A program made the position numbers and the translations under genes. 64,000 nt of DNA from Hepsetus odoe (lineage: Eukaryota > Chordata > Actinopteri > Characiformes > Hepsetidae): assembly GCA_017165825.1 (NCBI GenBank), contig CM029368.1:1808634-1872633 (forward strand), written 5' to 3'. The notes under the pieces were generated by a model. That model saw only the letters and a list, made by a program, of their open reading frames with translations, was not told the origin of the DNA and ran no database searches. Positions 24,601 to 31,915 of this stretch are shown in pieces; the stretch's first letter is position 1; every line of letters starts with the position of its first letter.

Positions 24601-27600
24601 TGATCCAGGCCTACATGAGCAGACACGACACAAGTCGAATAAAGGCTCATGTCTGAGCGCTCTTCAAAGCACAAGGTAAAGAGCGAAGCCGTTTTTAAAA
24701 AGGTGTTCAGAAGACGCTGAGGTTTCTGTGGCCTCTCGACCACGCAGCCCTTCTTCTCGTGTGGGGAGACGTTTCTGAAAGGAGCAGCATGAGAACAATA
24801 AGCTCACCTTCCAGCTTTGACTTCTTCAGAAGAGAGACTTGGAGCTAAAATTCGTTCAGCCACGAAACGTGCTCAAACTCATGTTAAAAGGCTGCAGAGG
24901 TGGTGTTTACAACAAAACCTTCATCTTGAGGCCAAAGTTAAGCCTACCCAATCAAAAAAGGGGACATTGACGGATGATGCTACTGTACAATATTACATTT
25001 TTAGGCCCGAGTTATCAGAAAACCCTGCTTTGTGAATCTCCAATCAGCTTTATTTCTATTCTGTTGTTGGAAAGGAGATTTATAGAATCCAGGAGCCCCT
25101 AGAGAGCGACAAACTCCCTAAAACTGGAAGAAGGAAACCTTGGAGGGGACCCATAGTCCTCTGGTTGACTAAATATTCTGGGACCTTTGGTTTACAAAGC
25201 TTGTCCTGCGCTGCTCCTTCCAGAGGCCTAATCTGCAGGGCTGAGCTGCAACATACCAGCTGTCCTCCCTCAGGTCCCAGTCAGCGAATGGGACGTCAGC
25301 ACTCTTCCTCCTCGTGCTCCTCATCCTCCCCCTCACCATGACCATCAGGATGGGCCTCAGGCCAGTTCCTGGGAGAGAACTCCTACCCACACTGCTCCAC
25401 ACATCCTAATGAGCAACAGCTGACTAATCAGCAGGTCAACCGCCGAGCGGACAGGCGGTGGGGACGGAAGAGCGGATTGTAATTGTCCTGCCCCACTGAT
25501 AGACTATCTAAACCAAGACTAAAGCTGAAATGAAAGGAAGGAACTGAAGTATTAAGAGAGAAGACTTGATTTGTTGAAGACTTCATTTTTAGGAGGGTGT
25601 GGGTCATAGCGTCCAGGTTTGAAAAGAACCTTTATTACCAGGACCAGCTAAAGTGGCTGGTTAGCGCAGAGAGGCCTCTTCAGAAAGAGGATGTGAAAGT
25701 CTGCAGTGTTGAGGAATTGTGGGAATTGTGAAACCATTGTGAAAAAAACATTTTCTCAGCACTGAGTGTTGGGGTGTTGGGGGGGTCGGGTTATTGTGAC
25801 CTGCTTTGCTGTGAAATTGGCCACTTCTCCTCCAGTTGCTTTCTTCTTTGCTAATATTTTATGCCAACCGGCTGCCCACATTGTCTTATTTTATTATGTA
25901 ATTAAATTGAAAAACATGACTGGACTCCAGTATATAGTCATGAAGCCACACATAGTCCATCAGGCTTCAGCTACTCCATGTAGAAATGGCAAATATTTGG
26001 ATTTGTTGGGCCGTAAATGGGGCAATGGGGTCATTTTCAGCAAAAAAAACAAAACAACAAAACAAAAACAAAAAACAAACAAGCCTGGCAGTGCTGAGCC
26101 CTTCGCCCACCCAAAATCCAACCCGAAACCTTATACAAATGACAGTGGAAGCGAGTGTGCAGTCAAAACTTTTACTGAAACAGTGAAGCAATACGAAACC
26201 AGCATGTGTCGAGTGGAGTGCTTCCTCTTTTCCCAGCAGTCAACAGAGAAGTCTGGACCAAACAGACCTGTCTTTGATCTGCCATTTGGGGAAATCATCA
26301 AAAAAGAGTGAATCTTATTATGTTAAGTCTTATTATGTTCTTTCATGAACATATAGGAAAGTCCAAAAATTAGCCCCAGTCTAATGTAGTTTCCACAGAT
26401 TATTTGGTGCTCCTCACACTGGCTAGAAATACTCTGTGTGGTTGAGGTGAGGGGTGGCACCAGGCACCAGGACAGAGCGCCGCTTCCCAATTTCCTAATT
26501 CAGCCATTTCTATCAATCGTCTCACAATCTCTCCTTCCAGAATCTCCTCGTCTCTCCAGTTAGACATTTATGTGCATTTCTGGAAACGAACTTCTTCACC
26601 CGTGGATGTTGGCTTAATTCCAGTTACATCTTCACTCATTCGATCCGGATACCGACCTACTCTGTTTGCACGGATTCAACCAGACACCGATTTTGAACCG
26701 AGAGACTGGAAATGTAACGTCTGTATAAGGAATTAAACGTCTAGAACGTTTCAAGGTTACGGTGCACGTGTTAAAAGGGCTCCAGCTACAGAGAAAGACT
26801 CTTTGTGCACTAAAATCAGCTGAAAGTTTCTTATTTATCCATTTAAAAATGTAAAATTTTAAGAATAAAACAGCCTATCAGATTTGCACCAAATTAGTTC
26901 GCCCACTCTTTTTCTGAGCCGCTTGTCCAGACTAGGGTGGCAGGCGGTGCTGGAGTATATCTCAACTCTCACACGGTGAAGGTGGGGACAAACCCTGAAC
27001 AGGTCGCCAGTCCCAAACGGATAGATGTAATGTAATAAAGGGGTGACCTAATGTTTAGGGACTAGGCCCCATGATGGGAAGGTCACAGGTTCGAATCCCA
27101 GAGCAGTAGGTTGTCTCGAGGATCCCCTGAGCAAAGCACCGCCCCCATCACTGCTCCCCAGGGACTAAATATGGCTGCCCAATGCTGCAGGTGAGTTAAA
27201 TACAGAGGTTGCATTTCGCGGTGATGTTTCAGAATGACAAATAGTCACTTTCACTTAATAGAAAGGAGAGTAGAACATTTTCCAAAGATCATTTATCCAC
27301 TGATTCTGAAACGACTCTCAGACCATCACGCTTCCCAAAAAAACACACCAGAGAGGATTTGCAGGCCTCAGCTCCGTGTTTCGGCTGAACGAACTCATTA
27401 GCAGCTCCAAGCCGCTTCGGGATTTAACACGCTTCATTCGCCGTTTCCTCAAAAAGACAAAGGCGTGTGGAAACATATTGCGCTAACGCCTCTAATTACC
27501 AGGTACCAGGAACCGAAAGGGCCTCCAATAAGCCTTATTAACCCCCGAGGAACCCGAGCACAGGCGTCACTCAGCGTGGAAGCGCTGAGAATGTTCACAG

Positions 27601-29773
27601 GTCAACACTGATCCTCGTTCAGCGGAATATAATCCAGTTTCGACCACAGCATCGGTTCAACTTCATCAAAACAGCTGCCGTTAATAAAATGCTCCTCTGT
27701 GCAACATGCAACCAGCCAATCAGTACGGCTTTTGTTGTGCATATTTTAAAGGATCTGAGTCTTCGATGCAGCAAATGCTGCAAATCGGTCAAACAGACCC
27801 TGATGTGTAAAAGGGGGTTTTATCTGATTTAGTTCATGTTTTTGGTTGACAGTAAGTCCTACTGTGTCCTAAACCACACCCCCAAGTCTGGTCCACCTTA
27901 AAGAAGAGCTGGACGAGGTTTGATTGGGATAATTTAGCAACGTTAGCCTCGTAGCTCCAGGTTTCAACCTATGAAGCCAAATCTGGACCACAGAATCAGC
28001 TTGATTAGACTTAGAAAAAATCTTCTACAAACTATTCCTTAATTAACATTGAACATATTTAATGAAAAAGTATGTTGTTTAACAAAAACAACCTTTTTAT
28101 CTATGTTTCAGTGGCTGCAAAGTGGCCAAAGATACACGGTTCTAGATAAAAGAGGTTCCACTCAGTGTTCAGCATCAGCAGTAAACGAAACCCCTGAACA
28201 TCTGCACCTGGTTCTTCACCGCTTCATGTCTAAAATTAGACGCTTTGTTCTGCTTGAAGGTTCAGACGTAGATCACTGTGTGGATTAACCAACACAGAAC
28301 TATCAAACTGCTCAGGTACAGAGACTGGACTGAACATGAGAGACAACAACACTGTCCTTCAGGAAGATCTGGAGAACTGCTCAGGTACAGAGACTGGACT
28401 GAAGATGAGAGACAACAACACTGTCCTTCAAGAAGAACCAGAGAAGTCTCCCTCAACATTAAACATGCAAGCACATCTGGAAGCAAAATATGGAGAAATG
28501 AGGAGCTCAGGACTGCATTTGCTCATGATATCACCACATCTGTCTCATAGAATATCTATCCTCCAGTCTTTCTTTTTGCGCAGACAGAGTGATGGCTGAG
28601 CTTCCGGTTAAATGACAGTCTGCTTCTGGAGAACAGGTTCTCCATTCATTTCAAAGCAGCCACAAAACAGAAACAAAACAATCCACATCAGCGCTTCCAG
28701 GCGTCTCCCTTTGCTTTCTCATCCAAAACAATCCAAACCAGGCCAGATATACTTCCTCTTCTTTGCCCCCAATTCATCCACATTAATATTGGTCACCTGA
28801 TTCCAGAACTGCACCGCTCAGATGATCCCTCAACCACAAACCTCTGGTCTAAACTGTGCCGAATGCTGACTTGGCCTTAAATCAACCCGTGTTTTCACAG
28901 CAGGCGGAAGTGCATGGCTTTTCACCCTGATTAAAATACTTTCGGGGCTCAGAGGCTCCAAAACGAGCATAAAGGACTTTTTAGAGAAACTTTTTAATCG
29001 TTTAGATGTTTAAAAACTTCCTTTTGTTGCAAATGGCTTTCATCCACTAAAAGGCCTCGTTTGGATTCAGAGAGAAGGTTGTAAAACCTGAAGCTGGAGA
29101 ACAAGGATGTAATGAGCTCTGCAGGAAAGTGCACTCCCCGATGGACAGGACGTTCAAAAACTGTTTATTGGCCATGAATGGGACGTCTGTACCCTTCCAG
29201 ACATCAAACTCCATAAATAACAATCTGTTCAATTTCCATCAAACGTGCTCGGCTGGGCTGCTTCTCCTCATTATTGGAGTTCAGTCAGACTGAGACCTCA
29301 GTCTGAACTTTCATGCTTGGTTTCGTGGTATTTAATAACATTTAAGACTAAAGTAACAGAAAGGTTCTTGAAAGAGCCCGTTCTGGTTCCCATCCATTCT
29401 TTAGGATGGTTCCTAAAAAACATGTCAACAATGGGTGAGTGTGAAGAACTTCTTGTAGTTGGGTCAAGTCCACCCAAACATCTAAAAGAACTTTAAACTT
29501 CAAATGAAAATGACAAGCTTTTTCAAACAGTTGATAAAGCTGCCGTTAAGGAGATAAGAGGTTTTGTTGCCATACATGCAAGTTCAGCAGTTCTCCCAGC
29601 AGAGGTTTAAATTACAAAGATGCTTTTCTGGCGTATAACCGAGTTTTCTTTCTGTAAAACCGGACTAGGGGACGATGGAGAACGTTAGAAGGTGTAAAAC
29701 GCAGCAGAGGTTTAAGCGTGCAGGTAAGATTTAAGATTTTTAATTGGTTGAGGCAGATTTTTCAGACTGTAAC

Positions 29774-29809
<36 letters not shown>

Positions 29810-31015
29810 CTGTGCAAAGGTTTTAGGCAGGTGTGGAAAAAATGCTGTATATGAAATATCAATAACGATTGTTTATTTTGATCAGTTTACAAAATGCAAA
29901 GTGAGGAACAAAAGAAAAATCTAAATCAGATCAATATTTGGTGTTTCTACCGTTTACCTTCAGAGCAGCATCAGTTCTTCTGGCCCCACAGAGCCCTGAT
30001 CTCCACATCATCCAGTGTGTCTGGATCACATGAAGAGACAGAAGGATGTGAGGAAGCTACATCCACAGAAGATCTGTGCTCAGTTCTCCAAGATGTTTGG
30101 AACGACCGACCGGCCGAGTTCCTTCAAAAACCGTGCGAGTGTACCTAGAAGAACTGATGCTGTTTTGAAGGCAAAGGGTGGTCACACCAAATATTGATCT
30201 GATTTAGATTCTCTTTTGTTCACTCACTGCATTTTGTTGATTGATGAAGATAAATGATCAACACTTCCATTTCTGAAAGCGTTCTGTTTACAGCGTTTTT
30301 TCACACCTGCCTAAAACTTTTGCACAGCACTGTGAATATATTAATATAAATATAATGAGGATCTAACCTTATTCTAGTTATTATATACATATAAGTAAAA
30401 AAAATCTGACTTTAAGGTTTTAATAAAGGACAACAAGACAGGGTGGACTTTTGGCTGCGGTCTTCATCAAGACCAAACCAACAGACATCGGTGGAGAGAA
30501 TTCCAAGTAATGAACGTCAGTCACTGAAGACTGGTTTTTTTTTTTTATCGTCTGTATTATTTATAGAACACATTTCACACAATTCGATGCTGCTTCTAGA
30601 AAGAAGCTTCGTGGCAGAATATAGTTTTACTCCAGGCTAGAAAATCAGCCATATTTGTATTATTTTCTTGTAAGAAAACAGAGAATTGTTTTTCTTCTTA
30701 TTTCTTAACTTTTTCTGCCCAAACATCTGGCCTGTATCATGTGGAAATTCTAGACATTAGCATTTTAGCAATTCTGGGAGCAGCAGGTTCTTATAGTTCT
30801 AATATAATAAATGATCTTATTAACACCTACACATACACTGCGTTCATCAAAGGACCGAAATCTTGACAAAATTCCAAATGTTTTTTTGCAACGACCTGAA
30901 CAACAAAGAGAAACTCACCCAGGGGAAAGGTGATGCGGGGGATGACGTTGCCATGGCAGCCGCTGATGATGATGATCAGGGATACGCAGATGGAGAGCGG
31001 CCCAGGAAGCGCCAT
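6831..31015 (-). CDS. Class 4 transmembrane semaphorin, 15 coding exons
   Basis: Semaphorins are axon-guidance and immune signalling ligands that act through plexins. Class 4 members are single-pass plasma-membrane proteins. Coding exons (minus strand, 5' to 3'): 31015-30919, 17933-17773, 16987-16928, 16790-16692, 15050-14960, 13734-13612, 13529-13402, 12859-12678, 12042-11898, 11773-11584, 11071-10956, 10136-9976, 8968-8871, 8192-7837, 7280-6831. Phases agree at every junction and give 818 residues. Order: signal peptide (1-22), sema domain (about 30-480), PSI domain from about 480 with Cys-rich NCSYYQSCAECVLARDPFCGW, Ig-like domain (about 551-640, Cys571 and Cys616), Thr/Gly-rich stalk, membrane helix (about 727-749), short cytoplasmic tail ending NMPI. 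One Ig domain plus a TM helix, with no thrombospondin repeats, means class 4. The subtype is unsettled; 4A- or 4E-like is my guess. The tail lacks an obvious C-terminal PDZ ligand. All introns are GT-AG except one GC-AG. Confidence 0.9.
7300..7490 (-). repeat. tRNA-derived SINE, partial, in semaphorin intron 14
   Basis: Reverse-orientation copy of the window's main SINE, recognised by CAGTACCTTGCTCAAGGGAA, the B-box-like GGATTCAAACCC and AACCTTCTGATTA. It lies within about 20 bp of the last-exon acceptor. Confidence 0.75.
7837..8192 (-). CDS. Semaphorin coding exon 14: Ig-like domain and stalk
   Basis: Encodes AQCPTAEPVSVSLNEVVRLP, then a single Ig-like C2 domain (Cys571, Trp at LHWG, Cys616 in GLYLCKAVE). 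A juxtamembrane stalk rich in Thr and Gly follows (repeated GTTGT), probably O-glycosylated. The acceptor is ACCTCTGCAG and the donor GTAAAG. Phase 1 in, phase 0 out. Confidence 0.9.
8290..8420. repeat. Dispersed repeat fragment ('gatcctggaggtccagcacacctgat' type)
   Basis: This matches a phrase I recognise as a common interspersed repeat in teleost genomes, probably a non-autonomous DNA element. It is in semaphorin intron 13. The family name is not known to me. Confidence 0.45.
8871..8968 (-). CDS. Semaphorin coding exon 13, with an internal alternative donor
   Basis: Encodes the end of the PSI domain and a linker: GQDVDGGNVSEACKSTFIIN and on to VGVRTPAG. The acceptor is TCTCCTCAG. Two donors are visible: GTGAGT at 8865-8870 (used here) and GTAAGT at 8925-8930, which would end the exon at 8931. 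Both leave in phase 1, so either form stays in frame with exon 14. The short form loses 20 residues, including a Cys codon split by the donor. Which form is used cannot be told from sequence. Confidence 0.75.
9185..9422 (+). repeat. tRNA-derived SINE copy
   Basis: Forward copy with AGTAGGTTGCCTCGAGGTAC, TTGAGCAAGGTACCGTCCCC, GTGCTGGATATGTCTGCCCC and the 3' end AATAGTCACTTTCACTT. The tRNA-like head is degenerate. It lies in semaphorin intron 12. Confidence 0.88.
9640..9888 (-). repeat. tRNA-derived SINE copy, near full length
   Basis: Reverse copy from GAAAGTGACCAGTTGTCATT to the B box (GGAATTGAACCC) and A box (CGCTAGGCCACAGCTGCCCT). The reverse complement shows the pol III internal promoter order. 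It lies about 90 bp from the exon 12 donor. Confidence 0.9.
9976..10136 (-). CDS. Semaphorin coding exon 12: end of sema domain and PSI domain
   Basis: Encodes GVVLVGSSEGVTSVPFSNCS then the Cys-rich YYQSCAECVLARDPFCGWSS segment of the PSI (plexin-semaphorin-integrin) domain, with C-x5-C-x2-CVLARDPFCGW spacing. The acceptor is GTCCTGCAG and the donor GTAAGT. Ends in phase 2. Confidence 0.92.
10249..10552. repeat. ~32-bp minisatellite in semaphorin intron 12
   Basis: About nine imperfect copies of GTAAAGTAAAAGTACAGGAA followed by TGTACTGAGAGT. A shorter array of the same unit in opposite orientation lies at 15222-15335 in intron 5. Confidence 0.93.
10956..11071 (-). CDS. Semaphorin coding exon 11: LHKAVLL segment
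   Basis: Encodes ETGFLHKAVLLDKGAHIIEE followed by VQVFRQPQLVKNLLLSVSK, the last sema blade (G-LHK---L---HIIEE-Q-F). The acceptor is GCTGAGCAG. The donor is AAG|GTACTT, a weak match to consensus but in frame with exon 12. Leaves in phase 0. Confidence 0.87.
11411..11571. repeat. 60-bp tandem repeat, 2.7 identical copies, semaphorin intron 10
   Basis: The unit ATTTTCTGTGTGTTAAACAC (continuing to GTAAAGAGGG) is repeated with no visible difference between copies. It stops only a few bases from the exon 10 donor at 11578-11583. Confidence 0.97.
11584..11773 (-). CDS. Semaphorin coding exon 10
   Basis: Encodes CGLHNASDNTLRFVKENFLA and continues to EYTVLYLLT. The leading Cys completes the 'PRPG-C' motif begun in exon 9. 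Downstream, 'TLRFVKENFLADKSV' matches the 'TLQFVKDHPLMDDSV'-type segment of class 4 members. The acceptor is TCCGTGCAG and the donor GTACCG. The first intronic bases run almost directly into a 60-bp tandem repeat. Leaves in phase 1. Confidence 0.9.
11898..12042 (-). CDS. Semaphorin coding exon 9: SAVCVF segment with a GC donor
   Basis: Encodes (W)SVNSGRSAVCVFSLGAIKDVF and on to KITNPGE; S-VC-(F/Y)----(I/V)--VF is a sema signature. Frame and homology place the exon end at GAG|GCAAGC, a GC-AG intron. The next GT would read through a non-homologous Lys-rich stretch. The acceptor CCCCATGCAG is preceded by a (TG)n tract of about 70 bp (12055-12124). Confidence 0.87.
12055..12124. repeat. (CA)n / (TG)n microsatellite at the exon 9 acceptor
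   Basis: About 35 pure dinucleotide units. On the transcribed strand it is (TG)n, ending about 12 bases before the acceptor AG of exon 9. Confidence 0.98.
12195..12600. mobile_element. Tc1/mariner-derived fragment in semaphorin intron 8
   Basis: Contains AGATCTTCCTGAAGGAC, a GAGTTGAGGCTGTGCTGAAG...GTTGACTTTAAAG stretch resembling the 3' end of a Tc1 transposase region, and an AAGACTTTTGCACATCATTG end typical of Tc1-type inverted termini. The left terminus was not located. Confidence 0.5.
12678..12859 (-). CDS. Semaphorin coding exon 8: DVGGQRTLQRRWTTFTKA segment
   Basis: Encodes SDVGGQRTLQRRWTTFTKAQ then LLC and later TLFYGIFSSQW. The N-D-GG-R-L---WT-FLKARL-C and (Y/F)G-F-S-W motifs of semaphorins are plain. 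The acceptor is TTGGTGCAG and the donor GTGAAT. Ends in phase 2, splitting the final Trp codon. Confidence 0.92.
13402..13529 (-). CDS. Semaphorin coding exon 7: KVYFFFSE segment
   Basis: Encodes DPTFISSTFIPSEEKVYFFF then SETGREYDFIDKFIVSRIAQ and VCT. K-YFFF-E and (V/I)SR(V/I)A-VC are diagnostic for the sema domain. The acceptor is CCTCGCAG and the donor GTGAGT. Leaves in phase 0. Confidence 0.92.
13612..13734 (-). CDS. Semaphorin coding exon 6: DGELYTSTVADYRG segment
   Basis: Encodes DGELYTSTVADYRGNRPVIS, matching the semaphorin (D/E)G-LY-(A/G)T--DF-G---- R motif, and ends in LDDTLGWLE, corresponding to the 'WLN(D/E)P-FV' step of relatives. The acceptor is GTTGTAG and the donor GTGAAG. Phase 1 at both ends. 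Confidence 0.9.
14028..14244 (-). repeat. tRNA-derived SINE copy
   Basis: Reverse copy: GAAGTGAAAGTGACTACTTG, TCCAGCAGGGGGCAGATATT, AGTACCATGCTCAAGGGTAC and the B box GGATTCGAACCC. It lies in semaphorin intron 5. Confidence 0.9.
14336..14416. repeat. ~16-bp tandem repeat (GTCGACCTAACGAAGG)
   Basis: Four to five copies, the last two degenerate (GAGCTCTAACGAAGG, GTCGATCTAACGTG). It carries repeated SalI-type GTCGAC palindromes. Confidence 0.92.
14960..15050 (-). CDS. Semaphorin coding exon 5: GRCPYDP segment
   Basis: Encodes TFSLVTGVKPEEGRGRCPYDPFQKNTAITV with the invariant G-(K/R)-x-(R/K)-C-P-(F/Y)-(D/N)-P motif of semaphorins. The acceptor is ACTCTCAG and the donor GTAAGA. Leaves in phase 1. 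The intron just downstream on the plus side, up to 15335, carries AT, CA and CATA microsatellites. Confidence 0.9.
15099..15217. repeat. Compound microsatellite (TA)n(CA)n(CATA)n(TA)n
   Basis: Ordered blocks of TA, CA, CATA and TA, about 50 bases upstream of the exon 5 acceptor on the minus strand. Confidence 0.97.
15222..15335. repeat. Inverted relative of the intron 12 minisatellite
   Basis: Three copies of TTTTTACTTTACACTCTCAG followed by TACATTCCTGTAC, the reverse complement of the unit at 10249-10552. Confidence 0.88.
15400..15590. repeat. (CA)n and (GT)n tracts in inverted arrangement
   Basis: (CA)n at about 15402-15424 and again near 15510-15522, a (CT)n at 15522-15534, and (GT)n at 15543-15587. 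The CA and GT blocks are complementary and about 120 bp apart. Confidence 0.95.
16397..16596 (+). repeat. Second SINE family ('gcgtctgctaaatgctgtaaatg' tail)
   Basis: A tRNA-like head with TCCCAGGTTGGAATCCCACC (B box), then a body ending GGATATGAGCGTCTGCTAAATGC. This tail is a widespread teleost SINE/LINE 3' module. A reverse copy lies at 62101-62368. Confidence 0.85.
16692..16790 (-). CDS. Semaphorin coding exon 4: NFVRVL segment
   Basis: Encodes TDCPNFVRVLQVLNSTHMFA followed by CGTFAYSPRCTFI, the conserved C-N-(Y/F)-(I/V)-R-(V/L)-L and (A/V)CGT-AF-P-C motifs of the sema fold. The acceptor is CACACTCAG, preceded directly by a pure (CT)n tract at 16798-16849. The donor is GTAAGA. Phase 0 at both ends. 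Confidence 0.9.
16798..16849. repeat. (GA)n / (CT)n microsatellite at the exon 4 acceptor
   Basis: About 26 GA units. On the transcribed strand the (CT)n serves as the polypyrimidine tract of the exon 4 acceptor. Confidence 0.98.
16928..16987 (-). CDS. Semaphorin coding exon 3
   Basis: A 60-nt exon encoding IVWSPTERDLNDCSMKGKKK, the W-x(8)-C-x-KGK segment of the sema domain. The acceptor is CTCTTTCAG and the donor GTGGGA. Both ends are phase 0. Confidence 0.88.
17185..17455. repeat. Degenerate ~30-bp repeats in semaphorin intron 2
   Basis: Recurrent TTGGG(T/C)TCCAGAACC / GGGCTTCAGAA phrases about 28-32 bp apart. Long apparent frames here are a by-product of the periodicity. Confidence 0.8.
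17732..17772. repeat. (CA)n / (GT)n microsatellite containing the exon 2 donor
   Basis: About 20 CA units ending directly at the exon. On the transcript strand the donor GT is the first repeat of the (GT)n. Confidence 0.97.
17773..17933 (-). CDS. Semaphorin coding exon 2: first sema blades
   Basis: Encodes DSPGRSIGLFAPPDVFNTTT followed by LLLSEDKTTLFIGARDALLS, the typical semaphorin opening strand (L-SED-TLYIGARE in relatives). The acceptor is TTTTGCAG. The donor is ACG|GTGTGTGTG, so the splice site is the first GT of a (GT)n microsatellite at 17732-17772. Enters in phase 1 and leaves in phase 0. Confidence 0.88.
18050..18350 (-). mobile_element. Non-LTR retrotransposon 3' ORF2 fragment
   Basis: In reverse it encodes decayed pieces of a reverse-transcriptase-type ORF C-terminus: VVRPAMLCGLETVMKRQAEL and, near 18065-18110, the LRWFGRVQRRD-like phrase. 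Relatives recur at 21888, 33145, 34168, 41470, 44515 and 46225. The clade is probably RTE- or L2-like. The piece is 5'-truncated. Confidence 0.75.
18609..18651. repeat. (CA)n microsatellite
   Basis: About 21 CA units in semaphorin intron 1. Confidence 0.97.
19807..19829. repeat. Poly(T) tract
   Basis: A run of 23 T bases. It could be the tail of a minus-strand retroposon, but no body was recognised beside it. Confidence 0.9.
19916..19955. repeat. (CA)n with CATA interruptions
   Basis: A CA dinucleotide repeat interrupted by ATACATACA. Confidence 0.95.
20795..20842. repeat. (AT)n microsatellite
   Basis: Two AT blocks separated by AAATTATG. Confidence 0.95.
21090..21450 (+). repeat. Dispersed repeat with 69-bp subunits, copy A
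   Basis: Two subunits with the phrase CAGATCTTCCTGAAGGACAG and TCTCTGTACCTGAGCAG at exact 69-bp spacing. A TTGGTTAATCCACACAG joint and a body ending CTCAATATGCCAACGAGAAG follow. Copies B (28085-28450, opposite strand) and C (38222-38470) share this order. Confidence 0.85.
21888..22120 (-). mobile_element. Non-LTR retrotransposon 3' ORF2 fragment
   Basis: In reverse it encodes VREVRLCWFGRVQRRDEEYI and RRRMMRMQLKVEKRKDKEEV, then a Cys/Gly-rich piece. It is the same family as the fragment at 18050. Confidence 0.8.
22393..22560 (+). repeat. tRNA-derived SINE copy
   Basis: Forward copy with the B-box-like GGTTTGAATCCC, CAGACCAGTAGGCTGCCGTG and TTTGAGCAAGGTACCGTGCC. Confidence 0.88.
22857..23035 (-). 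repeat. tRNA-derived SINE copy, truncated at the tRNA end
   Basis: Reverse copy from GAAGTGAAAGTGACTATTTG to AACCTACTGGTCTGAGG. The A and B boxes are missing and a second partial copy follows. Confidence 0.88.
23262..23328 (+). repeat. tRNA-derived SINE head fragment
   Basis: Forward A-box-like TGGCCGAGTGTTTATG and B-box-like GGTTTGAATCCCAGACCAG only. Confidence 0.7.
24041..24064. repeat. (CA)n microsatellite
   Basis: About 12 CA units. Confidence 0.95.
24350..24600 (+). repeat. Two adjoining tRNA-like SINEs
   Basis: A short tRNA-like piece at 24350-24418 (GGTGGTGCAGGAGGTAGTCG with GGTTCAACTCTC) adjoins a near full-length copy of the main SINE at 24427-24600. That copy has the A box TGGCCTAGTGGTTAGG, the B box GGTTCGAGTCCC and the tail AATAGTCACTTTCACT. 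Confidence 0.85.
25766..26311 (+). other. Unrecognised 181-codon open frame
   Basis: One of the longest open frames in the window, within semaphorin intron 1 on the opposite strand. The protein starts MLGCWGGRVIVTCFAVKLAT and has a Lys/Gln-rich middle coded by an A-rich tract. I recognise no domain. There is no clear splice or promoter context, so chance is likely. Confidence 0.15.
26890..27015. repeat. Dispersed repeat fragment ('tttctgagccgcttgtcc...ggtcgccagtc')
   Basis: A phrase common in teleost interspersed repeats. Shorter relatives lie at about 36962-37020 and 45412-45440. Confidence 0.6.
27043..27258 (+). repeat. tRNA-derived SINE copy, near full length
   Basis: Forward: TGACCTAATGTTTAGGGACT (A box), GGTTCGAATCCCAGAGCAGT (B box), AGCAAAGCACCGCCCCCATC and the 3' tail AATAGTCACTTTCACTT. 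Confidence 0.93.
28085..28450 (-). repeat. Dispersed repeat with 69-bp subunits, copy B (inverted)
   Basis: Reverse complement of copy A: GTGTGGATTAACCAACACAG, then two subunits with GACAACAACACTGTCCTTCA. It lies about 7 kb from copy A in the same intron and opposite orientation. Confidence 0.85.
29777..29806. repeat. (CA)n microsatellite at a MITE edge
   Basis: About 14 CA units running straight into the inverted end of the element at 29804. Confidence 0.95.
29804..30333. mobile_element. Tc1-derived MITE with ~45-bp inverted ends, copy 1
   Basis: Ends CAGTACTGTGCAAAGGTTTT and its near-complement finishing at 30333. The internal 530 bp cannot encode a full transposase, but a short frame ends GGHTKY, as Tc1 transposases do. 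This suggests an internally deleted element. Confidence 0.9.
30919..31015 (-). CDS. Semaphorin coding exon 1: start codon and signal peptide
   Basis: Starts at the ATG read from 31015 (context CGCGATGG). It encodes MALPGPLSICVSLIIIISGCHG, a hydrophobic signal peptide with likely cleavage after Gly22, then NVIPRITFPLG, which matches the start of mature class 4 semaphorins. The donor GTGAGT lies at 30913-30918 and the exon ends in phase 1. The upstream in-frame codon at 31066 is TTG, not ATG, so 31015 is preferred. Any 5' UTR exons further upstream were not identified. Confidence 0.85.
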
Positions 31016-31406
31016 CGCGAGCGGGAGGCGAACGAAGACGAGTCTGAAGAGCTGGACTAACTGCAAGCTTCTGGGCCGGTGTGTAGATCAGCTACTGTCC
31101 TACCACAGACGCACCACTTCCTCTGCCCACAGGAAGCTGCCGTCATCTCATCTGCGTTTGAAAAGCATGAAAGAGAGCTTTTAGAGAGGGAACACCATCC
31201 CAGCACGGAGGAGTCATCAGTTCCTCTCATGCAACGCTACGCTCCTTCCTCTTTCAGCAGAATTTGGTCAAAGCGGATGGTCACACCACTCGAGCCGGTG
31301 ATCATGTGACAGTATGGATGGACGGATGACAACATATAGGAAAGACCTGCGGCACAAACATCTTGACCAACCATGTCTGGGAGGAAAAATGCCAAGTTAC
31401 GGCTGT

Positions 31407-31592
31407 TACGCGGGTCAGTAGGTTGCACTGAGGTTCCCTTGAGCAAGGTACCGTCCCCATCACTGCTCCCTGCATGCTGGATATGTCTGCCCCCTGCTGG
31501 ACAGCGTGTGTTCAATACAGAGGACGTATCTGGTTATGGTTCAATGTTTGCTGTCTTCACAATGACAGATAGTCACTTTCACTTCCTGTTTA
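31407..31592 (+). repeat. tRNA-derived SINE copy, tRNA head missing
   Basis: Forward: GTCAGTAGGTTGCACTGAGG, GCAAGGTACCGTCCCCATCA, CTGGATATGTCTGCCCCCTG and AGATAGTCACTTTCACTTCC. Confidence 0.9.
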
Positions 31593-31787
31593 GTCCCTAG
31601 TTCTGCACTGACCCCTGCTCTAGCTTGCTTGATCAAGAATTCATTTTTTGTTTTGGTAAATTTCTTAATAATTCAGTGCAGCTTTTTGACTTTTATTCAA
31701 ACCTAGGGTTACCCTAACCCTTTAAAAGGTCTCGACCAATCACGGTCTTTAAGGGGTTAAAAAAATAATTGGACAAAATATCCAGTA

Positions 31788-31915
31788 ACCGTGGCAGTGG
31801 TGGCCTAATGTTTAGGGACCCCAGGATCAGAAGGTCATGGAATCGAATACCTGGACCAGTAAGTTGCCCTGAGGTTCCCTTGAGCAAGGTAACGTCCCCA
31901 TCACTGTTTGCCGGA
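31788..31915 (+). repeat. tRNA-derived SINE copy, 3' truncated
   Basis: Forward head: TGGTGGCCTAATGTTTAGGG, GAATCGAATACCTGGACCAG and TTGAGCAAGGTAACGTCCCC. It lacks the 3' half. Confidence 0.88.

Larger units (their letters stand above)
17934..30918 (-). other. Semaphorin intron 1 (about 13 kb)
   Basis: Lies between the signal-peptide exon and the first sema-domain exon. It has no conserved exon that I recognise. It holds SINEs, LINE 3' fragments, microsatellites and a pair of inverted repeat elements with 69-bp subunits, itemised separately. The remaining stretches (18350-18600, 18660-20790, 25030-27040, 28470-29770) show only AT-rich or unremarkable sequence. Confidence 0.8.

Noticed and set aside
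31064..31066. Upstream start for the semaphorin giving MQLVQLFRLVFVRLPLAMALPG
   Set aside because: The codon is TTG. The ATG at 31015 has better context and already gives a complete signal peptide.
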